A DNA stretch of 34,274 nucleotides, from the NCBI GenBank assembly GCA_009693345.1, contig SHXL01000004.1:1-34274 (forward strand), in the 5' to 3' direction. Under the pieces are notes generated by a model that made no database searches, had not been told where the DNA came from, and saw only the letters and a list, made by a program, of their open reading frames with translations. Below, in pieces: positions 18,222 through 26,117 of this stretch; within the stretch, counting starts at the first letter, position 1, and the number at the start of each line of letters is the position of its first letter. The position numbers were made by a program, and so were the translations under genes. The stretch comes from Betaproteobacteria bacterium (GTDB lineage: Bacteria > Pseudomonadota > Gammaproteobacteria > Burkholderiales > SG8-39).

Positions 18222-18977
18222 GTGAACTACAACTGGGAATGGAGTATTTACCTTGCTGCCGAGCCCGGCGGCACGGGCATCTATATCAAGTACCTGGTCA
18301 TCGGCCTGGGCTGGACGCTCGCCACGGCGCTCGCCGCCTGGGTGATCGCACTGGCGATCGGCTCGGTGGTTGGCACCCTGCGCACCACGCCGCACAAATG
18401 GGTGGTGCGCCTGGGCAACGCCTACGTCGAGATTTTCCGCAACGTGCCGCTGATCGTGCAGATGTTCCTGTGGTTCTTCGTCGTGCCCGAGTTGCTGCCC
18501 AAGGCGCTGGGCGACTGGGTGAAGCAGATGGCGCCACCCTGGGGCTCCTACCTGCCTGCGGTGATGTGCCTCGGCTTGTATACCTCGGTGCGCATTGCCG
18601 AACAGGTGAAATCGGGTATCGGCTCGCTGTCGCGCGGCCAGGGCATGGCGGGTACCGCGCTCGGGCTCACGCTCGGGCAGAACTACCGCTTCGTGCTGCT
18701 GCCGCAAGCGTTCCGCATCGTCCTGCCGCCACTGACCTCTGAATTCATGAACGTGATCAAGAACTCCTCGGTCGCGCTGACCATCGGCCTGCTGGAGCTC
18801 ACCGGCCGCGCGCGCGCGATGCAGGAGTTCAGCTTCAAGGTATTCGAGGCCTTTGCCGCCGCCACCGTGATCTACCTGCTCACCAACCTGGTGGTGGTGT
18901 ACGGCATGCGCGCGCTGGAGAAGAAGGTACGCGTGCCCGGATTGATCAGCGCTTCGCCAACCGCGGGTGGACACTGA
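18222..18977 (+). CDS. gltJ: Glutamate/aspartate ABC transporter permease
   Basis: 251 residues, inner-membrane permease of the HisM/GltJ type. About five hydrophobic helices; the conserved cytoplasmic loop EQVKSGIGSLSRGQGMAGTALGLTLGQNYRFVLLPQAFRIVLPPLTSEF (EAA motif) contacts the ATPase. The N-terminus NYNWEWSIYL is typical of GltJ. The start is GTG 18222 with a weak ribosome site, downstream of the terminator. gltK follows after 13 nt. Confidence 0.93.
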   Translation: MNYNWEWSIYLAAEPGGTGIYIKYLVIGLGWTLATALAAWVIALAIGSVVGTLRTTPHKWVVRLGNAYVEIFRNVPLIVQMFLWFFVVPELLPKALGDWVKQMAPPWGSYLPAVMCLGLYTSVRIAEQVKSGIGSLSRGQGMAGTALGLTLGQNYRFVLLPQAFRIVLPPLTSEFMNVIKNSSVALTIGLLELTGRARAMQEFSFKVFEAFAAATVIYLLTNLVVVYGMRALEKKVRVPGLISASPTAGGH

Positions 18978-18990
18978 TGCGGATTGAGCG

Positions 18991-19680
18991 ATGAGCGGCT
19001 ACGACTTCGACGTCATCCAGCGCTCCTGGGTCTATCTGTTCCGCGACGGCATGACGTTCACGCTGACGCTGACGGCGCTGGCGATGGTGGGCGGCATTTT
19101 CTTCGGCACGCTGCTGGCGATGATGCGGCTCTCCAGGTTCAGCATCCTGTCTTATGCCGCGGGCGGCTACGTCAACCTGATGCGCTCGCTGCCGCTGGTG
19201 CTGGTGATTTTCTGGTTCTTCTTCCTCGTGCCCTACATCGGCGCCTGGGCCATCGGCGCCAAGGACCCGGTCAAGGTCGGCTCCTTCATGTCCTGCCTCA
19301 TCACCTTCACCATGTTCGAGGCCGCGTATTACTGCGAAATCATGCGCGCCGGCATCCAGTCGGTGGCGCGCGGCCAGGTCTGGGCCGGCTACGCGCTGGG
19401 GCTCAACTACTGGCTCACGATGGGCAAAATCGTGCTGCCGCAGGCCTTCCGCAACATGCTGCCGGTGCTGCTGACGCAGACCGTGATCCTGTTCCAGGAC
19501 ACCTCGCTCGTTTACGTGATCTCGGCCACCGACTTCCTCGGCGCCGCCGCCAAGGTCGCGAACCGCGACTACCGCCTGGTCGAGATGTACACCTTCGTCG
19601 CCGTGGTCTACTTCATCATCTCCTTCGGCCTGTCGTTGCTGGTCAAGCAGCTGCAGAGCCGGATCGCCATCATCCGCTAA
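18991..19680 (+). CDS. gltK: Glutamate/aspartate ABC transporter permease
   Basis: 229 residues, second permease subunit. Starts MSGYDFDVIQRSWVYLFRDGMTFTLTLTALAM and carries the EAA loop EIMRAGIQSVARGQVWAGYALGLNYWLTMGKIVLPQAFRNMLPVLLTQ, the closest pattern being GltK. Five helices. It would pair with GltJ to form the channel. The start ATG 18991 follows gltJ by 13 nt. Confidence 0.93.
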   Translation: MSGYDFDVIQRSWVYLFRDGMTFTLTLTALAMVGGIFFGTLLAMMRLSRFSILSYAAGGYVNLMRSLPLVLVIFWFFFLVPYIGAWAIGAKDPVKVGSFMSCLITFTMFEAAYYCEIMRAGIQSVARGQVWAGYALGLNYWLTMGKIVLPQAFRNMLPVLLTQTVILFQDTSLVYVISATDFLGAAAKVANRDYRLVEMYTFVAVVYFIISFGLSLLVKQLQSRIAIIR

Positions 19681-19702
19681 GCCACAGGAAAACGGGCCCG
19701 TC

Positions 19703-20431
19703 ATGATCTCCATCAAGAACATCAGCAAGTGGTACGGCAGCTTCCAGGTACTGACCGACTGCTCCACTGAAGTGAAGAAGGGCGAAGTGGTGGTGGTCTG
19801 CGGCCCCTCGGGCAGCGGCAAGTCCACCATCATCAAGTGCGTCAACGCGCTCGAGCCGTTCCAGAAGGGCGAAATCACCGTGGACGGCATTTCGGTTGGC
19901 GACCCGAAGACCGACCTGCCCAAGCTGCGCTCGCGCATCGGCATGGTGTTCCAGAACTTCGAGCTGTTTCCGCACCTCTCGGTCACGGAGAACCTGACGC
20001 TCGCCCAGATCAAGGTGCTCGGCCGCACGCCAGAGGCGGCGCGCGACAAGGCCCTGAAGCTCCTCGACCGGGTCGGCCTGATGGCGCACAAGGACAAGTT
20101 CCCCGGCCAGCTCTCGGGCGGCCAGCAGCAGCGGGTGGCGATCGCGCGCGCCCTCTCCATAGACCCGATCGCGATGCTGTTCGACGAGCCGACCTCGGCC
20201 CTCGACCCGGAGATGATCAACGAGGTGCTCGACGTCATGGTGCAGCTCGCCCAGGAAGGCATGACCATGATGGTGGTGACGCACGAGATGGGCTTCGCCA
20301 AGCGCGTCGCGCACCGCGTGATCTTCATGGACGCGGGCAAGATCATCGAAGACTGCACCAAGGACGACTTTTTCGGCACCCAGCGCTCCGAGCGCGCGCA
20401 GCTGTTCCTCTCGAAGATCCTGCATCATTGA
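19703..20431 (+). CDS. gltL: Glutamate/aspartate ABC transporter ATP-binding protein
   Basis: 242 residues. ATPase that drives GltIJK. Walker A GPSGSGKST, Q-loop VFQNFELFPHLSV, signature LSGGQQQRVAIARAL, Walker B MLFDEPTSALDPE and H-loop VVTHEM are all intact, matching the polar-amino-acid (GlnQ/GltL) class. AGGAAA lies upstream of ATG 19703, 22 nt after gltK. A strong hairpin ends the operon. Confidence 0.95.
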   Translation: MISIKNISKWYGSFQVLTDCSTEVKKGEVVVVCGPSGSGKSTIIKCVNALEPFQKGEITVDGISVGDPKTDLPKLRSRIGMVFQNFELFPHLSVTENLTLAQIKVLGRTPEAARDKALKLLDRVGLMAHKDKFPGQLSGGQQQRVAIARALSIDPIAMLFDEPTSALDPEMINEVLDVMVQLAQEGMTMMVVTHEMGFAKRVAHRVIFMDAGKIIEDCTKDDFFGTQRSERAQLFLSKILHH

Positions 20432-20456
20432 AAAAAAGGGGCTTGCCCCCTTTTTT
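20432..20456. terminator. Terminator after gltL
   Basis: AAAAAAGGGG-CTTGC-CCCCTTTTTT: stem of four GC pairs extended by AT pairs and a T-run on both strands. It starts immediately after the gltL stop. Confidence 0.88.
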
Positions 20457-20464
20457 CCTTGGCA

Positions 20465-21022
20465 ATGAACAAGAACTCGCTGTTCGCGGTCCTGCTGCGC
20501 TCGCCGTGGTGGATCAGCATCGCCGTCGCCGCTGGAATTTTCGCGCTAGCGAAGATGGCACTGCCCGAGGCCTACGCGCTCTACGGGATCTTCGCCGCGC
20601 TACCGTTCCTCGTCATCGGCTGCTATACCGCCTGGCAGCAGCTGCGCGCGCCCAGCGCCGAGAAGATCGCCGCGACACTCGAATCGCTGCGCTCGATGTC
20701 CTGGGATGAGTTCTCGTCCGCTCTCGAAGCCGCCTTCCGCCGCGACGGCTACACCGTGAGCCGCCCGAACATCGCCGGCGCCGATCTCGAATTGACCAAA
20801 GCGGGGCGCGTTTCACTGGTGTCCTGCAAGCGCTGGAAAGTCGCGCGTACCGGTATCGAGCCGCTGCGTGAGCTTGATACCGCACGCCGGGCGCGCGAAT
20901 GCATCTACGTCGCCGCGGGCGAGATCTCCGACAACGCCATCGCATTCGCGGCCACGAACAACATCCGCCTGCTGCACGGCGCCGAACTGGCAAAATTGCT
21001 GCCTCAACCCAAGAGCAGATGA
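20465..21022 (+). CDS. Membrane-anchored Mrr-like restriction-endonuclease-fold protein
   Basis: 185 residues. Two N-terminal hydrophobic helices (WWISIAVAAGIFALAKMAL and LYGIFAALPFLVIGCYTAW, about 15-57) are followed by an Mrr_cat-like domain (SWDEFSSALEAAFRRDGYTVSR, about 79-100; then GADLEL ... VSLVSCKRWK). The catalytic pattern of the fold is D-(E/Q)xK; here Asp 107 and Lys 122 are present but the middle residue is Ser 120 (SCK, not QCK). It could be a variant or inactive nuclease. The start ATG 20465 lies 9 nt after the gltL terminator. No methylase or other defence gene adjoins. Confidence 0.78.
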   Translation: MNKNSLFAVLLRSPWWISIAVAAGIFALAKMALPEAYALYGIFAALPFLVIGCYTAWQQLRAPSAEKIAATLESLRSMSWDEFSSALEAAFRRDGYTVSRPNIAGADLELTKAGRVSLVSCKRWKVARTGIEPLRELDTARRARECIYVAAGEISDNAIAFAATNNIRLLHGAELAKLLPQPKSR

Positions 21023-21032
21023 GAGGAAATCG

Positions 21033-21911
21033 ATGAGCACAGTGGCATTCATAGGTTTGGGCGCGATGGGATCGCGCATGGCGATGAACCTGCACGCGGC
21101 GGGGCACAAGCTGCGCGTCTACAACAGGGACAGGGCGAAGACCAAACCGTTCGCCGACAAGGGCATCGAGGTGTGCGATTCGCCGGCCGCAGCGGCGAAG
21201 GGCGCGGAGTTCGTGTGCTCGATCGTTTCGGACGACACCGCGACGCGCGAGGTGATGCTGGGGGCTGCCGGAATTGTCGGCGCCGCAGCGGCAGGCACGA
21301 TCATTCTCGATTCCAGCACCAATACGCCTGCGATGTCGCGCGAAGTCGCCAAGGCCGCGGCAGCGAAGGGGATCGTCTACCTCGATGCGCCGGTGTCCGG
21401 CTCGATCATGCAGGCGCAGGGCAAGGAGCTGGTGATCCTGGTCGGCGGCGACAAGGCCGCGTTCGACAAGGCGCAGCCGGTGCTGCTCGCGATGGGGCGC
21501 ATGGTGCGGCGCATCGGCGATACGGGCGCCGGCGCGACGTTGAAACTCATCAACAACATGCTATCGGCTTCGCTCATCACGGCGGTCGCCGAGGCCGCGC
21601 AGATGGCGGAAGCAGCGCACCTCGACCTCGATGCAACGATGGAGGTTCTTGGCGAGGGCGCCGCCGGCTCGCGCGTGATGAAGACCAAGCTGCCGAAAAT
21701 GTTGAAGCGCGACTTCTCGCCGCAGTTCCAGCTCGAGTTGATGGACAAGGACCTGCGCTATTTTCTCGCCCTGGCACAGGAGCTCGACCGCCCGGCACCG
21801 CTCGCCTCGCTGGTGCGCAGCCAGTTCCAGGCGGCGCGCCGCGCGCAGCTCGGCAAGCTCGACTCCTGCGCCGTGTTCCTCCAAGCCTCCGGGGAAAAAC
21901 CGAAAACCTAG
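21033..21911 (+). CDS. NAD(P)-dependent beta-hydroxyacid dehydrogenase (3-hydroxyisobutyrate dehydrogenase family)
   Basis: 292 residues. Rossmann start TVAFIGLGAMGSRMAMNLHAAGH, substrate-binding DAPVSGSIMQAQGKELVILVGG and the catalytic-Lys region GAGATLKLINNMLSASLITAVAEA define the family (MmsB / tartronate semialdehyde reductase / GLYR-like). The exact substrate is not readable. AGAGGAAAT precedes ATG 21033. It follows the Mrr-like gene by 10 nt. Its TAG stop overlaps the convergent anti-sigma gene's stop in a shared CTAG. Confidence 0.9.
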   Translation: MSTVAFIGLGAMGSRMAMNLHAAGHKLRVYNRDRAKTKPFADKGIEVCDSPAAAAKGAEFVCSIVSDDTATREVMLGAAGIVGAAAAGTIILDSSTNTPAMSREVAKAAAAKGIVYLDAPVSGSIMQAQGKELVILVGGDKAAFDKAQPVLLAMGRMVRRIGDTGAGATLKLINNMLSASLITAVAEAAQMAEAAHLDLDATMEVLGEGAAGSRVMKTKLPKMLKRDFSPQFQLELMDKDLRYFLALAQELDRPAPLASLVRSQFQAARRAQLGKLDSCAVFLQASGEKPKT

Positions 21912-22603
21912 CGCCGCTCGACGCGCAGGCGCATTTCCTCGGGAATCCTGTAGTCCGGATAGCGTTTGCGGAATTCCGCGAGCGCCCTGTCCGCCTCGTC
22001 CTGCCTGCCCTGCCGGCGCAGCTCGGCGATGCGCTCCAGTTCGCGTTCCGGCGTTTCAATTTGCAGATTTCCCTGCGCGGCGGAGCGCTTCGCCAGCATC
22101 GGTGTCGGACCCGCCTGCGGCACGCGTGCGTCGTCGGCGCGCGAGGACAGACCGGCGGATGGCACGGAGGCAGGCGCGGATTCGGCCGCCTGCGGTGCGG
22201 CTGGAATCCGGCGTTCGGCCACGACGCCCTCCTCCTTGGCCGGAAATGGTTTGGGCAAGGATGGCCGCGAAATTTCCGTGGACTTCGCGACCATCGGCTT
22301 GGCCGCTTCTGCGGCCGACACCTTTGCAGCCTCCGCGCGCGCTTGCACTTGGGATTTCGCCTCCTGTTTCGCGGCCGGCGCCGGTCCGGCAATCTCCGGC
22401 TGTTCGTGCTGGATGCGCAGCGTGACCGTGACCGAAAGAACGACGACGGCCGCGAGCGACAGCGGCATCGCCCAGCGTTTGCTCCATGACGAGGTAGACC
22501 GGCGCGCGGCGGCGAGGATGGCATCGTCCAGCGCCCGCGGCGGCTCCTCCGCGCCCAACCCGCGGTAGGCCGCCGAAACATCCGCATCACGCTCTTCAGT
22601 CAT
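21908..22603 (-). CDS. Probable anti-sigma factor, single-pass membrane protein
   Basis: 231 residues. The cytoplasmic N-terminus includes PPRALDDAILAAARR, then one transmembrane helix (WAMPLSLAAVVVLSVTVTL, about 45-63), then a long Ala/Pro/Lys-rich periplasmic region and a conserved end ELERIAELRRQGRQDEADRALAEFRKRYPDYRIPEEM. No zinc motif (HxxxCxxC) is seen, so it is not a ZAS-type anti-sigma. ATG 22603 overlaps the end of the sigma gene by eight nt (ATGACTGA), the coupling expected of a sigma/anti-sigma pair. The role is inferred from position and topology. Confidence 0.75.
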   Translation of the reverse strand: MTEERDADVSAAYRGLGAEEPPRALDDAILAAARRSTSSWSKRWAMPLSLAAVVVLSVTVTLRIQHEQPEIAGPAPAAKQEAKSQVQARAEAAKVSAAEAAKPMVAKSTEISRPSLPKPFPAKEEGVVAERRIPAAPQAAESAPASVPSAGLSSRADDARVPQAGPTPMLAKRSAAQGNLQIETPERELERIAELRRQGRQDEADRALAEFRKRYPDYRIPEEMRLRVERR

Positions 22604-23147
22604 CGGCCACCGCCTCTTTCAGCTTGGACAAAGCGTAGCGCAGGCGGCTCTTCGCGGCCTCCTCGCCGGCGCCGGTCGCGTGCGCGATCTCGGCCACGCT
22701 CATGCCCGCCTCTTCGTGCAGCAGGAAAGCCTCGCGCTGCGCGGCCGGCAGGGCCTCGAACGCGCGCGCAAAGCGCGCCAGGGTTTGCTTTGCTTCAAGC
22801 ATGCGGTGCGGTTCGTAGTCGGCGCCAGCGCGAGGTTCAGCCTGCCCCGATTCTTCCTGGTCCAGGGATACGAGCGTGAGGCCGCGCTTGCGCCAGTGGT
22901 CCACGAGGCGGTTGTGGGCGATCGTATACAGCCAGGTGGTGAATTTCGCCTGGACCTCGTAGCGGGCGCGTGCCTCGATCGCCCGCATCCAGATCTCCTG
23001 GTAAAGCTCTTCGGCTGTCGCCCGGTCCCGGACGCTGCGCAGGACAAAGCGGAAAAGCGCGCCCTTGTGGCGCTGGTAGAGCTGATCGAAGGCGCCGGCG
23101 TCGCCTTCGCGGTATGCGAGCATGAGTTGTTCGTCGCCGGCCTCCAT
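22596..23147 (-). CDS. ECF-type RNA polymerase sigma factor (RpoE family)
   Basis: 183 residues. Region 2: AFDQLYQRHKGALFRFVLRSVRDRATAEELYQEIWMRAIEARARYEVQAKFTTWLYTIAHNRLVDHWRK. Region 4: LPAAQREAFLLHEEAGMSVAEIAHATGAGEEAAKSRLRYALSKLKE. There is no region 3, as usual for ECF sigmas. The start ATG 23147 begins the conserved part (MEAGDEQLMLAYREGDAGAF); the ORF-track start lies in the upstream gene. It is sandwiched between an exported protein (10 nt upstream) and its putative anti-sigma (overlap), so all three are likely one operon, perhaps autoregulated. Confidence 0.93.
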   Translation of the reverse strand: MEAGDEQLMLAYREGDAGAFDQLYQRHKGALFRFVLRSVRDRATAEELYQEIWMRAIEARARYEVQAKFTTWLYTIAHNRLVDHWRKRGLTLVSLDQEESGQAEPRAGADYEPHRMLEAKQTLARFARAFEALPAAQREAFLLHEEAGMSVAEIAHATGAGEEAAKSRLRYALSKLKEAVADD

Positions 23148-23157
23148 TGCCCCCAGT

Positions 23158-23931
23158 TTACGCGGGTGGGTCGGCGACGAAACCCGGGAACGGATTCGGC
23201 GCTGGCCGGTGCGCCTGCGGCGGAATGATCCCGCACGCGAGCAGATTGCGGTAGCTGTCGTAGTAGATGGTGACGGTCTCGGCGGGCTCGCTCGTGGCGC
23301 GCTCGAAGCCGACATGGCGCGTGTGCGAGGTCTCGATGCGGCCATGGCCGGTACCGAGGCGATCGTCGCGCTCCGCGGCGCGCGGCGAGCTCTGCGCCTC
23401 TGCAGGCGCGCCCGCGCTGCTCGCCGCTTCCTTCCTGGAAAGCAGGCCCGGGGCGAACGGTGCGGGCTGGGACATCGGCGCGGGCTCCACTTTCCTGCGG
23501 TAGAACGCCACGCCGATCACGCCCACGTTGTCGGGGCGCCCGGTGCGTGCGGCGTAGGAATCCGGCAGCGACGTGAAGTAGAACGCGGCGGTCGAGACGA
23601 GGTTCTTGCGCCAGCCACCGATGTCGAACTGCCGGTACGGCGCGAAGACGTAGCCGCTCTGCGGCGCAGCAGCGGTCTCGCCCGTAATCACGTTCACGCC
23701 GTCTACCGAGATCACCCCCAGCACGTCCTCGCGCTGGCGGTTGCGGATGCGCACCGCGTACTCGTTGCCGGGCTTGCCGACCACATTCGCCCGGCCTTCG
23801 TGCCAGTAGACGGGCAGCTGCCGCCCGTCGCTGCGATCGAACAGGGTGACATCGGCCAGACCGCCGAGCGCGGCGGCATGGGCGGAAAAAGCGGTGAGCA
23901 GCGCCGCGCAGGCAAGCTTCAGGGATTTCAT
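23158..23931 (-). CDS. Exported protein of unknown function, first gene of the ECF sigma operon
   Basis: 257 residues. Signal peptide MKSLKLACAALLTAFSAHAAA. The mature part has a conserved-looking domain: WHEGRANVVGKPGNEYAVRIRNRQREDVLGVISVDGVNVITGE ... GYVFAPYRQFDIGGWRKN, then FYFTSLPDSYAARTGRPDNVGVIGVAFYRR, and a low-complexity Ala/Ser/Glu-rich tail before a C-terminal AETVTIYYDSYRNLLACGIIP. I recognise it only as a conserved hypothetical. GGAGGAAGG precedes ATG 23931. Its place upstream of the sigma factor suggests an envelope target or sensor of the sigma. Confidence 0.82.
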   Translation of the reverse strand: MKSLKLACAALLTAFSAHAAALGGLADVTLFDRSDGRQLPVYWHEGRANVVGKPGNEYAVRIRNRQREDVLGVISVDGVNVITGETAAAPQSGYVFAPYRQFDIGGWRKNLVSTAAFYFTSLPDSYAARTGRPDNVGVIGVAFYRRKVEPAPMSQPAPFAPGLLSRKEAASSAGAPAEAQSSPRAAERDDRLGTGHGRIETSHTRHVGFERATSEPAETVTIYYDSYRNLLACGIIPPQAHRPAPNPFPGFVADPPA

Positions 23932-23962
23932 CGGCCTTCCTCCAAGTGTGGGTACAAGGAAT

Positions 23963-23989
23963 GAAACGAAGGGCTGCGCCGAAAGGGTT
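23963..23989 (-). promoter_or_regulatory. Candidate ECF-type promoter of the sigma operon
   Basis: On the minus strand AACCC (23989-23985), 16 nt, then CGTTTC (23968-23963), about 30 nt before the exported-protein start. This matches the general ECF layout (AAC-type -35, CGT-type -10) and would fit autoregulation. Confidence 0.4.
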
Positions 23990-24038
23990 AAACGCAACTC
24001 GCGTACAATGCGCGCCTTTTCCACACCTGCCAAAGAAC

Positions 24039-24410
24039 ATGAAAAACGAGAAGTCCTACGACTGCAGCAAATGCCCGGGCTACTGCTGCAGCTATCCCCT
24101 AATCGAAGTCTCGAAGTCCGACATTGCCCGGCTCGCGAAGCACTTCGATGTCGATTACGAAACCGCCGAGGAACGCTTCACCCTGTACGACAAGGAAGAG
24201 AAGGTGCGTGGCCTGCGCAAGCAGAAGGATGAATTTTTCGGCACCGTGTGCCGGTTTTTCGATATCAAGGCCAGACGCTGCACGGTCTACGAAGCGCGTC
24301 CGGCCACCTGCCGCAGCTATCCCTACGTCAAATCCTGCGGCTACTGGGAATTCCTGAAATTCGAGCGCGACCTGCAGGACGACGAGAAATTCGTCGCCAT
24401 GACGAGATAG
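24039..24410 (+). CDS. YkgJ-family cysteine cluster protein
   Basis: 123 residues. The defining CxxCxGxCC-like cluster is DCSKCPGYCC (Cys 9, 12, 16, 17), followed by VCRFFD, RRCTVYEARPATCRSYP and KSCGYW, giving eight cysteines likely to bind a zinc or iron-sulfur centre. The molecular function is unknown. The start ATG 24039 matches the conserved N-terminus; the ORF-track start is too long. A TACAAT -10-like hexamer lies at 24004-24009. Its stop abuts the stop of the convergent TPP enzyme with no gap. Confidence 0.88.
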   Translation: MKNEKSYDCSKCPGYCCSYPLIEVSKSDIARLAKHFDVDYETAEERFTLYDKEEKVRGLRKQKDEFFGTVCRFFDIKARRCTVYEARPATCRSYPYVKSCGYWEFLKFERDLQDDEKFVAMTR

Positions 24411-26096
24411 TTATTTCCTCGCCAGCGCCGCGGCGCGCAGGCCGGAGAGCGTGGCCGAGGGCGTGATCGCCTCGGGGTCGATCCTGAGCTCCAGGATCGC
24501 GGGTTTTCCCGAGGCCACTGCGCGCTGAAATGCCGGCACAAAATCCGCGCTGTGCTCCACAGTTTCGCCATGGCCGCCGAACGCGCGCGCATAGGCGGCG
24601 AAATCGGGATTCGCCAGCTCTGTGCCCGAAACGCGGCCCGGATACTCTCGCTCCTGGTGCATCCGGATCGTGCCGTACATGCCGTTGTTCACCACCAGCA
24701 CGATGATCGCCGCGCCGTACTGCATGGCGGTGGCGAACTCCTGCCCGTTCATGAGGAACTCGCCGTCGCCGGCGATCGCGACCACGGTACGCCCGGGCGC
24801 CGCTATCTTCGCCGCCACCGCGGCGGGCACGCTGTAGCCCATCGAACCGCTGGTGGGCCCGAGCTGCGTGCGCCATCCGCTCTGCCACCCCCGATACTGG
24901 AAATGCCGGTGCAGCCAACTGGCGAAATTGCCCGCGCCGTTGGTGACGATCGCGTCCTCGGGCAGGTTCTGCGACAGCCAGGCGATGACTTCGCCGTAGT
25001 GCAGCGCGCCGGGCATCGGAATGGGCTTGTTCCAGGCGAGATATTCGTTGTGCGCCGACTCGGCTTGTTCTTTCCATATAGGTGTTTTCAGCTTCGAAAG
25101 AGCGAGAACGAACTCCTCGCAATTCGAATTGATCGGCAGCGTGGCCTGGTAGACCCTGCCCAATTCCTCGGCCCCGGCATGCACGTGCACCAACTTCTGT
25201 TTCGGCACCGGGACCTCGAGCAGCGTGTAGCCGCCGGTGGTCATTTCCCCGAGGCGCGCACCGATGACCAGCAGCAGGTCGGCGTCCTTCACGCGCTGCG
25301 CGAGTTTCGGATTGATGCCGATGCCGACGTCGCCCGCGTAGTTCGGATGCCGGTTGTCGAAGTAATCCTGGCAACGGAAGGCACAGCCCACCGCGATGCC
25401 GCTGGTCTCCGCCCAGGCGCGCAATGCGTCTGCCGCCTGCTTCGTCCAGCCGCCGCCGCCGGCCAGCACGAACGGTCGCTTGGCGAGCGCGAGCAGGCGC
25501 TCGAGTTCTTTCATGTCGCCGGGCGAAGGCGCGGCGCGCGGCGTACGGAAGCGCGGTGCGTCCACCACCGCCGCCTCGGAAAAGAGCATGTCCTCGGGCA
25601 GGGCGAGCAGCACCGGCCCGGGCCGTCCCGCGGTCGCGGTATGAAACGCGTGGCTCACGTATTCTGGAATGCGCTCGGCGCGGTCGATCTGCGCCACCCA
25701 CTTGGTGAGCGGCCCGTACATGCGCCGGTAGTCGATTTCCTGGAACGCCTCGCGCTCGACGAAATCGTTGCCGACCTGGCCCACGAACACCACCATCGGC
25801 GTCGAATCCTGGTACGCGGTATGCACGCCGACCGCGCCGTTGGTGGCGCCGGGGCCGCGCGTAACGAACAGCACGCCCGGCTCGCCGGTGAGTTTGGCCC
25901 AGGCCTCGGCCATGTAGGATGCGCCGCCTTCCTGGCGGCAGATCACGAATTTCAGCTTGTCGCGCACGTCGTGCAGCCCGTCGAGCACCGGCAGGAAGCT
26001 CTCCCCCGGCACGCCGAATGCGATGCGCACGCCGTGGCCGGCGAGCGCATCGGCGAGGATCCTGCCGCCGTGCCTCGTCTTGAGGTCTGGTTTCAC
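24411..26096 (-). CDS. Thiamine-diphosphate-dependent enzyme, acetolactate-synthase-like
   Basis: 561 residues. Three-domain TPP fold: N-terminal Pyr domain with GVPGESFLPVLDGL and the catalytic Glu 56 in RQEGGASYMAEAWAKLTG; central domain from about 190; C-terminal PP domain with GDGEFLMNGQEFATAMQYGAAIIVLVVNN (about 442, GDG...NN Mg/TPP motif). It resembles acetolactate synthase large subunits but no small regulatory subunit is near, so a different 2-oxoacid reaction is possible. The start is GTG 26096: no Shine-Dalgarno, TATAAT six nt upstream. Divergent from the CoA-binding gene. Confidence 0.88.
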   Translation of the reverse strand: MKPDLKTRHGGRILADALAGHGVRIAFGVPGESFLPVLDGLHDVRDKLKFVICRQEGGASYMAEAWAKLTGEPGVLFVTRGPGATNGAVGVHTAYQDSTPMVVFVGQVGNDFVEREAFQEIDYRRMYGPLTKWVAQIDRAERIPEYVSHAFHTATAGRPGPVLLALPEDMLFSEAAVVDAPRFRTPRAAPSPGDMKELERLLALAKRPFVLAGGGGWTKQAADALRAWAETSGIAVGCAFRCQDYFDNRHPNYAGDVGIGINPKLAQRVKDADLLLVIGARLGEMTTGGYTLLEVPVPKQKLVHVHAGAEELGRVYQATLPINSNCEEFVLALSKLKTPIWKEQAESAHNEYLAWNKPIPMPGALHYGEVIAWLSQNLPEDAIVTNGAGNFASWLHRHFQYRGWQSGWRTQLGPTSGSMGYSVPAAVAAKIAAPGRTVVAIAGDGEFLMNGQEFATAMQYGAAIIVLVVNNGMYGTIRMHQEREYPGRVSGTELANPDFAAYARAFGGHGETVEHSADFVPAFQRAVASGKPAILELRIDPEAITPSATLSGLRAAALARK

Positions 26097-26102
26097 GCTT
26101 CG

Positions 26103-26110
26103 ATTATAGT
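26103..26110. promoter_or_regulatory. Overlapping divergent -10 elements
   Basis: ATTATAGT contains TATAAT on the minus strand (26108-26103) six nt from the GTG at 26096, and TATAGT on the plus strand (26105-26110) seven nt from the GTG at 26118. Only 21 bp separate the two start codons. Confidence 0.55.
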
Positions 26111-26117
26111 GGCGGCC

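Noticed and set aside
24552-26117. Long plus-strand extension of the CoA-binding ORF
   Set aside because: Antisense to the TPP enzyme; homology starts only at the GTG near 26118.
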